DNA of 64,000 nt from positions 1-64,000 of the forward strand of contig NZ_BMRP01000035.1 in the NCBI RefSeq assembly GCF_014648695.1. Direction: 5' to 3'. Under the pieces are notes generated by a model. The model was not told where the DNA came from, made no database searches, and saw nothing but the letters and a program-made list of their open reading frames with translations. The translations under genes and the position numbers were made by a program. This document shows, piece after piece, positions 37,949-47,514 of the stretch. This DNA comes from Streptomyces albospinus. Its GTDB lineage: Bacteria; Actinomycetota; Actinomycetes; Streptomycetales; Streptomycetaceae. The first letter of the stretch is position 1, and each line of letters starts with the position of its first letter.

Positions 37949-39007
37949 CTACCAGTAGTTGGGCAGGTGGTAGCGGTCGGTGTTGGTGGCGTGCCATTCG
38001 TGGTTGCCGGCGACCCAGTCGGACAGGCCCCGGACGTACCTTTCGAGAAGGGGCGAGGCGGCAGCCAGCGGGGCTGACTCCGTCTCGAACGCCTCGAAGA
38101 CCTGGTTGTGGATCTCGACGCTCTTGAGGTAGGCGGCCTTCAGACCGCGCTTGTCGTTGGCGGCAACCACCTGCGGCAGGTTCAGATGGTTCGGGTCGCT
38201 CTCCAACTCCTTGGTGAAGGAGTAGAGGTCGTTGACGATGGTCGTGGCGTTGCAGGCCAGGGCGGTGACCCGCTGGACCTCGGGGCGGGCGTAGAGCGCT
38301 TCGGGCAGTTCGTAGCCGTCCACGGCGTCGACGAGCGACAGACAAGGGCGGAAGTTGTTGAACTGCCGCATCACCAGGTACTCCCAGACATGCGGTACAT
38401 GGCGCGTCGCCGCCCAGGATGCCTCGGCGAGATAGCCGAGGTGCAGCCGGGCCATGTCATGGACGAACCGGCCCGTCTGACTGGGAGTCGCGAAGGCCGC
38501 GTAGTCCTGCATCGCCCAGTGGTAGGAGCGCAGGGGGCCGTCGGCCTGTATGCCGCGGCGCCACTCCTCCTCCACTGCGGGGGTGCCGTGGAACGGGTCG
38601 AGGGCCGACTGGGCAAGGACCAGACGACCGCCCAGGCTGCGGCGCGAGGCGCCGCGGCCTTCGTCCTCCTCGCAGTAGCAGCTGTCGACGATGTTCTCGG
38701 CCAGGAGGAACTCGCCCGCGACGGTGAGGCGTTCGAGATCGGCCGCACCGGGATGCTGGAGGACGACGGCCCTGCCGACCTGGAACTGCGCGAAGTCCCC
38801 GGTCCACTGCGCGGGGAAGAGATCCAGCCGACGGGCCCAGGACTCCAGCCTGCGGTCGATCTCCCTGGCCTTTTCCGGGTCGGCGGGGGTGGCGGGCCGG
38901 TACGTCAGCCCGGGGACTGCTCCGCCGCGTCGGGCCCGCAGGCTGCGGGCGAGGTTCGGCGGGCCGGGCAACGAGTACCCGGCCGCGGTGTCGGGGGGCG
39001 TGCTCAT
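37949..39007 (-). CDS. 2-methylisoborneol synthase (class I terpene cyclase)
   Basis: A 352-residue cyclase that turns 2-methyl-GPP into 2-methylisoborneol, the earthy odorant. The metal-binding acidic motif is in NIVDSCYCEEDEG near residue 120 and the second triad in NATTIVNDLYSFTKELESD near residue 250. MARLHLGYLAEASWA, HVWEYLVMRQFNNFRP and the C-terminus ANTDRYHLPNYW-like (HATNTDRYHLPNYW) match MIB synthases. The start MSTPPDTAAGY follows GGTGGAG. The disordered N-terminal extension, which carries encapsulin-targeting motifs in homologues and makes them about 440 residues, is only about 45 residues here. A start 78 bases upstream, overlapping the shell gene, is possible. Confidence 0.95.
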   Translation of the reverse strand: MSTPPDTAAGYSLPGPPNLARSLRARRGGAVPGLTYRPATPADPEKAREIDRRLESWARRLDLFPAQWTGDFAQFQVGRAVVLQHPGAADLERLTVAGEFLLAENIVDSCYCEEDEGRGASRRSLGGRLVLAQSALDPFHGTPAVEEEWRRGIQADGPLRSYHWAMQDYAAFATPSQTGRFVHDMARLHLGYLAEASWAATRHVPHVWEYLVMRQFNNFRPCLSLVDAVDGYELPEALYARPEVQRVTALACNATTIVNDLYSFTKELESDPNHLNLPQVVAANDKRGLKAAYLKSVEIHNQVFEAFETESAPLAAASPLLERYVRGLSDWVAGNHEWHATNTDRYHLPNYW

Positions 39008-39026
39008 GGTTGGGTACTCCACCCGG

Positions 39027-40469
39027 TCAGTCGGCGCTCCGGCCGATCTGGACGTTCTCCAGGATTCCGGCGGCGTCGGGCACAAGGACGGCCATCGAGT
39101 AGTAGGCGGTGACCAGGTAGTTGATGACGGCGGCGGTGTCGATGCCCATGAAGCGGACGTTGAGGCCCGGTTGGAACTCCTCGGGCAGGCCGGTCTGGTG
39201 CAGGCCGACGACTCCCTGGTCCGCCTCCCCGGTACGCAGCGCGATGATGCTGCTGGTGTGCTCGCCGGTGATCGGAATCTTGCCGCACGGGAAAATCGGG
39301 ACGCCGCGCCAGGCGGGAACCTCGTGCCCGTCGACGTTCGCCGAGCCCGGCACCAGACCGCGTTTGTTGCACTGCCGGAAGAACGCGGCGATCGCCTTGG
39401 GATGGGCCAGGAACAGCCGTGTCTTGCGGCGCATGGACAACAGCTCGTCCATGTCGTCGGGGGTGGGCGGGCCGGTGTAGGTACTGATGCGCTGGCCGTA
39501 GTCGGTGTTGTGCAGCAGCCCGAACTCCCGGTTGTTGACCAGCTCCCACTCCTGGCGCTCGCGGATCTCCTCGACGGTCAGCCGAAGCTGCTGCTGCGTC
39601 TGGTCCATGGGTTCGTTGTAGAGATCGGCGACCCGGCTGTGCACCCGGAGCACGGTCTGGGTCAGGGAGAGCTCGTACTCGCGCGGGGTGAGGTCGTAGT
39701 CGACGAAGCCGCTGGACAGCGTCGGCTCGCCGACGTGTCCCGCCTGTACCGGCACATCCGCCTCTCCCTTGCGGTTCACCGGGCGCTGCTGCTGCTCCGC
39801 GTACGCCGTCAGGTGTGCGGCCAGGGACGGCACGCGATCGGTGAACTCCTGGACCACGTCCCAGGGCAGCACCAGCAGTACGCCCGCCGTCTCGGCCCGT
39901 ACCGAGCTCTGCCAGCGCGGTTCGGGCCGGCCGATCGCCTCGTCCCCGATCTGGTCGCCGTCCGTGACGACGCCGATGACCTCCTCCTCGCCGTACTTGC
40001 CGGCCGCATAGCGCGCGAACCGGCCGTGGACGACGAGGTACGCCTCGGTGGCGAGCTGTCCTGCCTCGAAGAGGACCTGGCCGGCCCGGACCTCCCGGAC
40101 GCGGAACCGGCCGGCGACCTCCTTGAGGACGTCGATGTCGTCGTAACCGCGCAGGACGGGCAGCTCGGTGAGGGTCTGGGGGATCACCTTGATGTCGTCC
40201 GCGCCGTTGTGCTCGAACTGGACACGACCCCGGCCGACACGGAGTTGCAGACGCCGGTTGACCCGGTAGGTGCCACCCTTGACGTCCACCCACGGCAGCG
40301 CCTTCAGCAGCCACCGCGAGGTGATGGCCTGCATCTGGGGCTCGGACTTGGTGGTGGTGGCCAGTTGTCGCGCGGCCTGAGTGCTGAGACTGGTGAGCGC
40401 GGTGTCTGCGGGTGGTTCGAGTACGGGCTCTTCGGTGGCGGAACCGGTGACGCTGTCCGGTGCGGACAC
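39027..40469 (-). CDS. Family 2B encapsulin shell protein with cNMP-binding domain
   Basis: A 480-residue shell protein of the EshA/SCO7699 type: an HK97-fold capsid protein with an inserted cyclic nucleotide-binding domain. The N-terminal arm and E-loop region contain SLSTQAARQLATTTKSEPQM and WLLKALPWVDVKGGTYRVNR. The cNMP domain (about residues 115-245) has FEAGQLATEAYLVVHGRFAR and GDQIGDEAIGRPEPRWQSSV. The HK97 P/A-domain part has RQEWELVNNREFGLLHNTDY and a C-terminus AVINYLVTAYYSMAVL. These proteins assemble into nanocompartments that encapsulate 2-MIB synthase. It is the first gene of the operon, 19 bases before the synthase. Small cytoplasmic ligands may modulate the shell. Confidence 0.93.
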   Translation of the reverse strand: MSAPDSVTGSATEEPVLEPPADTALTSLSTQAARQLATTTKSEPQMQAITSRWLLKALPWVDVKGGTYRVNRRLQLRVGRGRVQFEHNGADDIKVIPQTLTELPVLRGYDDIDVLKEVAGRFRVREVRAGQVLFEAGQLATEAYLVVHGRFARYAAGKYGEEEVIGVVTDGDQIGDEAIGRPEPRWQSSVRAETAGVLLVLPWDVVQEFTDRVPSLAAHLTAYAEQQQRPVNRKGEADVPVQAGHVGEPTLSSGFVDYDLTPREYELSLTQTVLRVHSRVADLYNEPMDQTQQQLRLTVEEIRERQEWELVNNREFGLLHNTDYGQRISTYTGPPTPDDMDELLSMRRKTRLFLAHPKAIAAFFRQCNKRGLVPGSANVDGHEVPAWRGVPIFPCGKIPITGEHTSSIIALRTGEADQGVVGLHQTGLPEEFQPGLNVRFMGIDTAAVINYLVTAYYSMAVLVPDAAGILENVQIGRSAD

Positions 40470-41007
40470 TTTCCCTCCCGGGACGTGAACAGACGTGAGC
40501 AGGACGGCCGGTGGTGCGCAGGGCGGCCGTGCGCAGGATCAAGCGAAACAGGCGGGAGATCATCTCGATACGGCGTGAAAGGGGGCGGACTCGTATTCAG
40601 GAGTCAAAAACCCCGGAACGAGGTAAACGGACCCCGATCGTGCTTCCGCGCGCCCTCGGTCGGCGGCGTTTCCCGGGAATACACGTCGCCGGAACCGGGA
40701 GCGCCATCACTCATCTGCGGCTGGTTCGCACGATGTTCCGAAATGAGCGGGCGGGTCCTGTGGCATCCGGGGCGTGGCAAGGGTGTGGCCAAGGGCGGGG
40801 TGGCGGGCACGGGGCGAGGTGATCCAGGGGAGCCGCGGTGCTGCCCGTAGCCGCGGAGTGGGGCTGGGCGACTTGCAGTTGCCCGGGTTGCCCGGCTCCG
40901 GGCCGCCCGCGCTGCGGTGGTTGTCGCGCCGTCCACGCGCGGCGGCAGACCGGCTCCCATCGGATCGTTCTCGACTGGATTGACTGGGCCGGTGGGCTAC
41001 GGCGTCG
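40470..41007. other. 538-base region upstream of the 2-MIB operon
   Basis: No gene is recognisable here. The promoter of the leftward encapsulin-synthase-methyltransferase operon must lie near its left end, where A+T-rich patches occur (about 40540-40620), but I cannot fix hexamers. Confidence 0.45.
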
Positions 41008-41997
41008 TCAGGACAGGGACTGGGTGATGCGCCACAGGCGGCGGGGCAGTTCGCCTTCTTCGAAGCCGTGGACCTCGTCCAGGCGCCAGCCGTCGGCGAG
41101 GCTGTCGACCAGCTGCCGGGGGAAGAAGTGGACGGCGAAGCCGCCGTGCTCGTAGATGTCGTCGCCGTGAGCAGTGCCGGTGCCGTAGTGGGCGTCGCCG
41201 GTGTGCCGCACGGTGTAGACGAAGACCCCGCCCGGGCGGAGCACGCGACGGACTTCGGCGACCAGGGTGCGGATCTCGCGGGTGGACAGCGCCATGCACA
41301 GCAGCATGTGCGCGAAGACGGCGTCCACCGAGTCGTCGGGCAGCGGCAGAGGCGTACGGACATCGTGGACGGCGGTGGTGATCCGGTCGGCCAGCCCCTG
41401 GGCGCGGGCGGCCTCGCGCAGCTGCCCAAGTCCGGTGGAACTGAAGTCGGTTGCGCGAACAGTGAAGCCCTTGCGGGCGAAGTACAGGGCGTCGCGGCCG
41501 TGCCCGGCACCGAGTTCCAGCACCCGATCGGCCCCCGCAGCCCGGAAGACGCCGGCCGCGTGCACGGCCGGGGTGGAGGGCTCGGCACCGTACATGCCGG
41601 GGTGCGCTGCGTGGGTGTCCTGCCAGTGCCGCCGCTGCTCGTTGGTCGGTTCCCGGCCGCTGCCCGGTCCCGCTGGAGCATTCCCTGTCTGGCAGACGGC
41701 GGCCAGAGCCTGGCGCAACTGGTCGAGAGTGGGCAGGCCGGCAGGCCCCTGCGGCGTCGCGTACATCCGGCACGTCAGCCCAGCTGCGCGACCGGGCTCG
41801 GCGAACAGGTCGCGTCCGTCGATCAGAAAGGTGGGCGATCCGGTGAAGCCGATCCGCTCGGCCTCGTCCTGATCGGCCACCACCTGCGTATCCCACGTGA
41901 CGTCCGTCAGACCGACATCGTCCAGCGCCCGGCGCAGCAGCTCGACTGCCGCCTTCTCGTGCGGACAGTCCGGCACGACCAGAACCTCGATCTTCAT
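41008..41997 (-). CDS. Thioredoxin-like domain fused to class I methyltransferase
   Basis: A 329-residue two-domain protein. Residues 1-95 resemble small actinobacterial thioredoxin-fold proteins: MKIEVLVVPDCPHEKAAVEL, then ERIGFTGSPTFLIDGRDLFA. CxxC is reduced to CPHE, so the first cysteine may bind or attack a ligand rather than form a disulfide. Residues about 120-329 are a SAM methyltransferase: VLELGAGHGRDALYFARKGF, FAHMLLCMALSTREIR, HFFPRQLVDSL and a C-terminal EGELPRRLWRITQ. Similar methyltransferases occur near metalloid and thiol chemistry, so thiol or metalloid methylation is a guess only. It is monocistronic. Confidence 0.85.
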   Translation of the reverse strand: MKIEVLVVPDCPHEKAAVELLRRALDDVGLTDVTWDTQVVADQDEAERIGFTGSPTFLIDGRDLFAEPGRAAGLTCRMYATPQGPAGLPTLDQLRQALAAVCQTGNAPAGPGSGREPTNEQRRHWQDTHAAHPGMYGAEPSTPAVHAAGVFRAAGADRVLELGAGHGRDALYFARKGFTVRATDFSSTGLGQLREAARAQGLADRITTAVHDVRTPLPLPDDSVDAVFAHMLLCMALSTREIRTLVAEVRRVLRPGGVFVYTVRHTGDAHYGTGTAHGDDIYEHGGFAVHFFPRQLVDSLADGWRLDEVHGFEEGELPRRLWRITQSLS

Positions 41998-42454
41998 GGT
42001 CCCAGGATGACGCAGGTGCCGACCCGGCGCGTCTTGGGGCTACCGCCGATGTCGCATCGCCTGGGCCGGTCTGCCAGGGCCTGGCTCTCGGTGCCGAGGT
42101 GGGGCAGAATCCGCCGACCCATCGAGGTGTCCACCAGCGGACCTGTGACGCCCACGATGCATCAGCCGCACTGCCCCGGCCCGGCCCCTCCCGCAGACAG
42201 CACCAGTTCTCCGGTTCACCTCCGCCAGGCGGAGGTGAACCGAATCCGCCGAGCAGGCAGAGCAGGCCGTTCGCGCCATAGGTACGCGACGCGGTGCGGC
42301 GTCACACGGTCTGTCCGGTCTCCGGCCGCCCTCGATCGGCGGCACCTCCGGGTGGCCGAGCCGGAGGACCTCGTCCAGCTCGGCCTGGGGCGTTGCCACG
42401 ACGTGGCGCACTCCGCCACAACGGCCGACATCTTCGGGCGGCGACTGCGCGCGC
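41998..42454. other. 457-base intergenic region
   Basis: Between rox and the thioredoxin-methyltransferase gene, both leftward. It holds the hairpin at 42210-42240. A plus-strand frame ending ATTADIFGRRLRALS has some coding character but no recognisable family. Confidence 0.4.
42210..42240 (-). terminator. 15-bp perfect hairpin between rox and the methyltransferase gene
   Basis: CGGTTCACCTCCGCC and GGCGGAGGTGAACCG pair perfectly around a single base. It lies 215 bases beyond the rox stop and separates it from the next leftward gene, so it probably ends the rox transcript. Confidence 0.65.
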
Positions 42455-43890
<1,436 letters not shown>

Positions 43891-43891
<1 letters not shown>

Positions 43892-44055
43892 CACCACGCC
43901 CATTCAACGAGATTGGATTCGGCCAGCAGCTCCGCGCAGTCAGGCGGCGCGCCCACCCGCACCTTCGCGCCGAGTGCCCGCAACCGGACTGCGAGTCCCA
44001 CCGTCGCTTCGACGTCCCCGCGATCCATACGTCGACAACAACACATGTCCTTCAT
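43891..44055 (-). pseudogene. Truncated rifamycin glycosyltransferase remnant forming a leader ORF to rox
   Basis: The frame reads RGDVEATVGLAVRLRALGAK and VRVGAPPD, matching the N-terminus of the glycosyltransferase at 11492-12727 (SRGDVEPLAGLAVGLRELGA, EVRVCAPPD). The first residues of that enzyme (VLLSTYGSRG) are present in another frame, so compensating indels lie around 44020-44044. After ELLAES the similarity stops and the frame ends in TGA, sharing a base with the rox ATG. The remnant therefore lies between the RAE promoter and rox, and ribosomes finishing it could restart on rox. There is no strong ribosome binding site of its own. Confidence 0.75.
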
Positions 44056-44739
44056 GGATCTCTGATTTCCGCAGGTCCTGGCCTCGGTCGGCAATTCTGC
44101 GGTACGACCCGGGCCTTGCCGCAAGGCCCCCCATGCGCTATACGTTGAGAAGGGCAAGGAGGGGGGTGCCCCCTTTCCCGCGCCGTGGACAACCATGGCA
44201 GGCTTCCGCCGTAGCGAGGAAGCAGCGAAGAAGCCCAGCAGTCCAGTCGCAAGTCCGCCGGAAGCACCGGCGATTGACGCGACGTACCGTCGTCGCAGTC
44301 GCCCCGAGATCTGCTGTTGCGGCCGATGACGATGACCTTGCCGTCGAGGTGGTTGTGGGTGTGCTCCCGGCAGGGTGGCGCGGTATGTGCCGTCCGGTGT
44401 GGCGGCAGGGCCGGTCGGCCGGGATGTGCCGTGGGATCAACGCCGAACCGCGTGACTCGTGTTGCCGGTCAGACTCCGAACGGGACGCCCGCGACGCCTT
44501 GGCCGGACGGGGCAGGACCGGCGCGCCGTCGGCTCTGACATCGGCACGCTCGGCTTGCGTCACTGCGGTAGGCCGGAGCGAGTCGCCGTTCTTCGCCGTC
44601 CGGCCACTCCACCGTCGTCATGGAGCCGCAACGACGCGGCGGGCAGGGGTACGTCCTGCCCCGTGCCTCCGCCGCGACGTCCACGACGCTTCCCGCCCAC
44701 TGCCGCGGGCACCGCCGTCGGGCGTGTCCGAACGTGGCG
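44056..44739. other. 684-base region holding the rox promoter
   Basis: The left 130 bases resemble the glycosyltransferase promoter region at 12738-12870, including the RAE. To the right, between the convergent rox promoter side and the universal stress protein gene's 3' end, no gene is recognised. Confidence 0.45.
44111..44129 (-). promoter_or_regulatory. Rifamycin-associated element (RAE) of rox
   Basis: GGGCCTTGC and GCAAGGCCC flank one central base, a perfect 9-1-9 palindrome with the core CTTGCGGCAAG. On the minus strand TATAGC at 44137-44142 precedes it by 7 bases, the same spacing as at the glycosyltransferase gene. Conserved bases continue further upstream (CTCCTTGCC, CAAC) in both copies. 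Confidence 0.8.
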
Positions 44740-45270
44740 TCAGCGCCGCTCGGCCAACCCCTGGGTTTTGAGCGGGAGTTTCCACGTGTTGCGGCGATGA
44801 ACGGCATGGAACGTGCGGTGGAGGGGGGAGGGCGGCACGGCCAGGACGGGGCAGCAGGCGCGTGCCAGGCAGTACCGGGCCACGGAGGGCGACAGTGCCC
44901 GACGCAGCCGACTGCGGGTTCCGGCCCCGACCACCAGCAGGTCTTCGGGCTGGTCGGCGACGGCCAGCAGGACTGTGCCGGGTTTGCCGAGTACGACGAG
45001 CCGCTCCAGCGGTACCCCGGGTCCGGCGCTGCCGAAAGCAGTGTCGAGAGCTTCGGTGAGACGCTCGACCGCCATGCGGCGCCAGGCGGCCATCGGTGCC
45101 GGGCACGGCCCGCCGCGATGGACGATGTCGCCGCCCGGTGGTTCCCAGGCCAGCACGGCCCACAGGGTGGCGCCGGTGGCGCGTGCCTCGGAGGCTGCCC
45201 GGTGCAGAGCGGTCAGACTTCCCAGCGAACCGCTCACCCCGGCCACAACGCGGTCGCCCGGTCTGTTCAT
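44740..45270 (-). CDS. Universal stress protein (single UspA domain)
   Basis: A 176-residue UspA-fold protein. The N-terminal strand and ATP-loop start are RVVAGVSGSLGSLTALHRAA, followed by ATLWAVLAWEPPGGD. The C-terminal nucleotide motif is EDLLVVGAGTRSRLRRALSPSVARYC (G-2x-G-9x-G-S/T type) and CPVLAVP. It probably binds ATP and acts in stress or dormancy physiology. The start at MNRPGDR has GAGGGG at a suitable distance; an in-frame ATG 42 bases upstream has none. It stands alone. Confidence 0.87.
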   Translation of the reverse strand: MNRPGDRVVAGVSGSLGSLTALHRAASEARATGATLWAVLAWEPPGGDIVHRGGPCPAPMAAWRRMAVERLTEALDTAFGSAGPGVPLERLVVLGKPGTVLLAVADQPEDLLVVGAGTRSRLRRALSPSVARYCLARACCPVLAVPPSPLHRTFHAVHRRNTWKLPLKTQGLAERR

Positions 45271-45709
45271 GGGGGTCAGCCCCTCGCCCAGTTCTACGTT
45301 CACATCGCCCATCGAAACGAACCAGACGATGCCATCGCGAGGTGTTGGCGTTTCCTTTGCGTGGGGAGGGGCGGCCCTGACGGTTCCTTGACGCCCGGCG
45401 GGCCGGCGGTAGATGTGCGGCGGCTTGCCGAGGCACGGGCACGGGCACGGCGAGCGGCGGCGCGGTTCGCGCGGGCCGTACGGCCCTTGGAGTGGCTGGC
45501 GGGAGTGAGTCGGGCGTGTGCCTCGACCGGAAATTCCCGGCTCCTCGACATCTACCGAATCTACAGAATCTACCGAATCTGCCGATCGTGGAACACATGC
45601 CTGCTCGCCGGCGACATGCGGGGAGCGGCACGCTTCATCGACCTCCGGGTGTCCCCGGCAATGGTGAGGGCTTGGCCGCTCAGTGCTTTGGTTCGAACAC
45701 CCTGGGATC
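45271..45709. other. 439-base intergenic region with a short tandem repeat
   Basis: It lies between two leftward genes. The only feature is the 9-base tandem repeat at 45550-45585. The USP promoter should be near the left end. Confidence 0.4.
45550..45585. repeat. Four tandem 9-bp units
   Basis: The units are ATCTACCGA, ATCTACAGA, ATCTACCGA and ATCTGCCGA. The repeat is unusually A+T-rich for the window. It could be slippage-prone non-coding DNA. Confidence 0.7.
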
Positions 45710-46225
45710 TCAGGGGAGTTGGTGAGGGACCCATAGGTAGTGGACGATGCCCTCGCCTCCGTCGGACACGGCAGTCCGGCCGGTGCGTGCAAAGCCCACA
45801 CCTTCGTAGAGGCGTTGGGCGCGGGTGTTGTCGACGTGTGTGAACAGCTGGAACCGGGTGTAGCCGAGGGCGCGACCGTGGGAGAGCAGTGCCTGGACGA
45901 GGTGCTTGCCCACCCCTTCGCCCCAGTGCTCGGGGCGGACGGCGACCATGCTGATGTGGCACAGCCCGGGGATGGTCGGGCCGACACCGCCGTCCTGGCG
46001 GCCACTCAAACCGGCTGCAACGCCGATGGGATTGCCGTCCGTGCGCTGTGCGACGAAGAAGAACGCGTCGGGACCGGCGAGTCTCGGGCGCATCCGATCA
46101 CGGCTCTCCCCCGCGCAGGGCGAACGCCCGCTCCGCCGGGCGTCGGCAGTGTTCAGGATCGTCAGCGCCTCCTCGATATCAGTCGCGGTTCCGGGGCGGA
46201 CGATGAAGGCATGGTCGGCTGACAC
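45710..46225 (-). CDS. GNAT family N-acetyltransferase
   Basis: A 171-residue acetyl-CoA-dependent acyltransferase. Strand beta-4 and the pyrophosphate loop are ISMVAVRPEHWGEGVGKHLV near residue 93 (R-x-x-G-x-G/A form), followed by FQLFTHVDNTRAQRLYEGVGF, the usual C-terminal motif. The acceptor is unknown. It starts with GTG. No partner gene is seen; the WYL regulator gene lies upstream on the same strand. Confidence 0.9.
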   Translation of the reverse strand: MSADHAFIVRPGTATDIEEALTILNTADARRSGRSPCAGESRDRMRPRLAGPDAFFFVAQRTDGNPIGVAAGLSGRQDGGVGPTIPGLCHISMVAVRPEHWGEGVGKHLVQALLSHGRALGYTRFQLFTHVDNTRAQRLYEGVGFARTGRTAVSDGGEGIVHYLWVPHQLP

Positions 46226-46369
46226 AGTGGCACGGTAGCCGTCTACCGACAGGTGTGGTCAACCCCGGGAACGCCTACGGGCCGTGCTTGGTGCCCGGCG
46301 CGGGAGGGCGACGGCTCGGAGGGGGGAGTCCGGGTACGGTCGGCCGACGGATCAACTCAGGTGTGGCTT

Positions 46370-47422
46370 TTACCTGTTGGGGCTGGGGGAGGCCGCGCCG
46401 GTTGCCGGCCCGGAGCGTTCGCCGGCCTCGGCGTGGGTGCTTGCCTCGTCGCCGGGAGAGGGGCAGGCGGTGGCGTGCAGGGTGCGGTGGGCGGCGGTGC
46501 GCAGGTGGGTGAGGACGTCCGGGTCGGCGTCGAGGGCGTAGTCGGTGTCGAGGCCGGCCAGGGTCTGGGCGATGCGGGGCAGGTGGTCGCCGGAGGCGTC
46601 GACGAGGCAGGTGGCCTCGTCGAGGGGCTGGATGCGGGTGGCCAGGCCCCGGGTGCGGGCGCGGACGTGGTCGGCTGAGGCGTGGACGGTGGCGACGGCG
46701 CGGTAGCGGGTGGGGGCGGCGGACAGCCGGCCGGCGACGAAGGCGGCGGGGTCGTCGCCGGGGACCGGGCGGGGCGGGACGCGGCGGCCGGTGGGTGTGG
46801 CGCTGGTGATGCGGTCGAGGCGGAAGAGGCGCCAGTCGTCTTTGGCGGTGTCGTGGGCGAGGAGGTACCACAGGCCGCCGGAGTCGACGAGGTGGCAGGG
46901 TTCTGCGCGGCGGGGGGCGGTGGTGCCGCGGCGGGGGGCGTAGTCGAAGGTGACGATCTCGTGGTCGCGGCAGGCGACGGCGAGGGTGGCCAGGAGGGCC
47001 GGGTCGGCGCGCGGCCCCCGGTCCTCCCAGGTGATGCCGTCCAGGGACGTCTGTAGTGCGGTGACCTGCCCGCGCAGGCGGCGGGGGAGGACCTGTTCGA
47101 GCTTGGCCAGGGCGCGCAGGGCGGTCTCCTCGATGCGGGTGAGGCCGCCGGCGGCGGTGCGCAGGGCGACGGCGATGGCGATGGCTTCGTCGTCGTCGAG
47201 GAGGAGGGGTGGGAGGTCGGTGCCGGGGGCGAGGCGGTAGCCGCCGGAGTGCCCGCGGGTGCTGTCGACGGGGTAGCCGAGCTCGCGCAGCCGCTCGATG
47301 TCGCGACGGACCGTGCGGACGGTGACCTCCAGGCGTTCGGCGAGGTCGTCGCCGGACCATTCCCGCCTGGTCTGGAGCAGGGAGAGCAGCCGGAGCATGC
47401 GGGCGGTCATGTCGCTGGTCAT
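46370..47422 (-). CDS. WYL-domain (YafY-type) transcriptional regulator
   Basis: A 350-residue regulator with an N-terminal HTH_11 domain (MLRLLSLLQTRREWSGDDLA, then TVRTVRRDIERLRELGYPVD) and a WYL domain (about 145-225). The latter contains RDHEIVTFDYAPRRG, CHLVDSGGLWYLLAHD and DWRLFRLDRI, close to the W-Y-L signature. A C-terminal WCX region follows. WYL domains bind ligands, often nucleic acids or nucleotides. It is divergent from the reductase-VOC-winged helix operon and both promoters share a perfect palindrome. Three closely spaced ATGs (47431, 47422, 47410) make the start uncertain. Confidence 0.9.
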   Translation of the reverse strand: MTSDMTARMLRLLSLLQTRREWSGDDLAERLEVTVRTVRRDIERLRELGYPVDSTRGHSGGYRLAPGTDLPPLLLDDDEAIAIAVALRTAAGGLTRIEETALRALAKLEQVLPRRLRGQVTALQTSLDGITWEDRGPRADPALLATLAVACRDHEIVTFDYAPRRGTTAPRRAEPCHLVDSGGLWYLLAHDTAKDDWRLFRLDRITSATPTGRRVPPRPVPGDDPAAFVAGRLSAAPTRYRAVATVHASADHVRARTRGLATRIQPLDEATCLVDASGDHLPRIAQTLAGLDTDYALDADPDVLTHLRTAAHRTLHATACPSPGDEASTHAEAGERSGPATGAASPSPNR

Positions 47423-47444
47423 GAATTCCATGATGCCGCGGTCA

Positions 47445-47463
47445 AAGGACAGGGCCTGTCCTT
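47445..47463. promoter_or_regulatory. Perfect 19-bp palindrome, probable WYL regulator operator
   Basis: AAGGACAGGGCCTGTCCTT is a 9-1-9 perfect palindrome between the divergent starts at 47422 and 47515. A further half-site AAGGACC follows at 47465. It is well placed for autoregulation and control of the operon to the right. Confidence 0.72.
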
Positions 47464-47514
47464 AAAGGACCCTATGGTGGACCTGTCCGCACGGAGCAAA
47501 TCAGGAGGTTTTCC

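Noticed and set aside
45550..45585. CRISPR-like short repeats
   Set aside because: The units are 9 bases, directly tandem, with no spacers; no cas gene is present.
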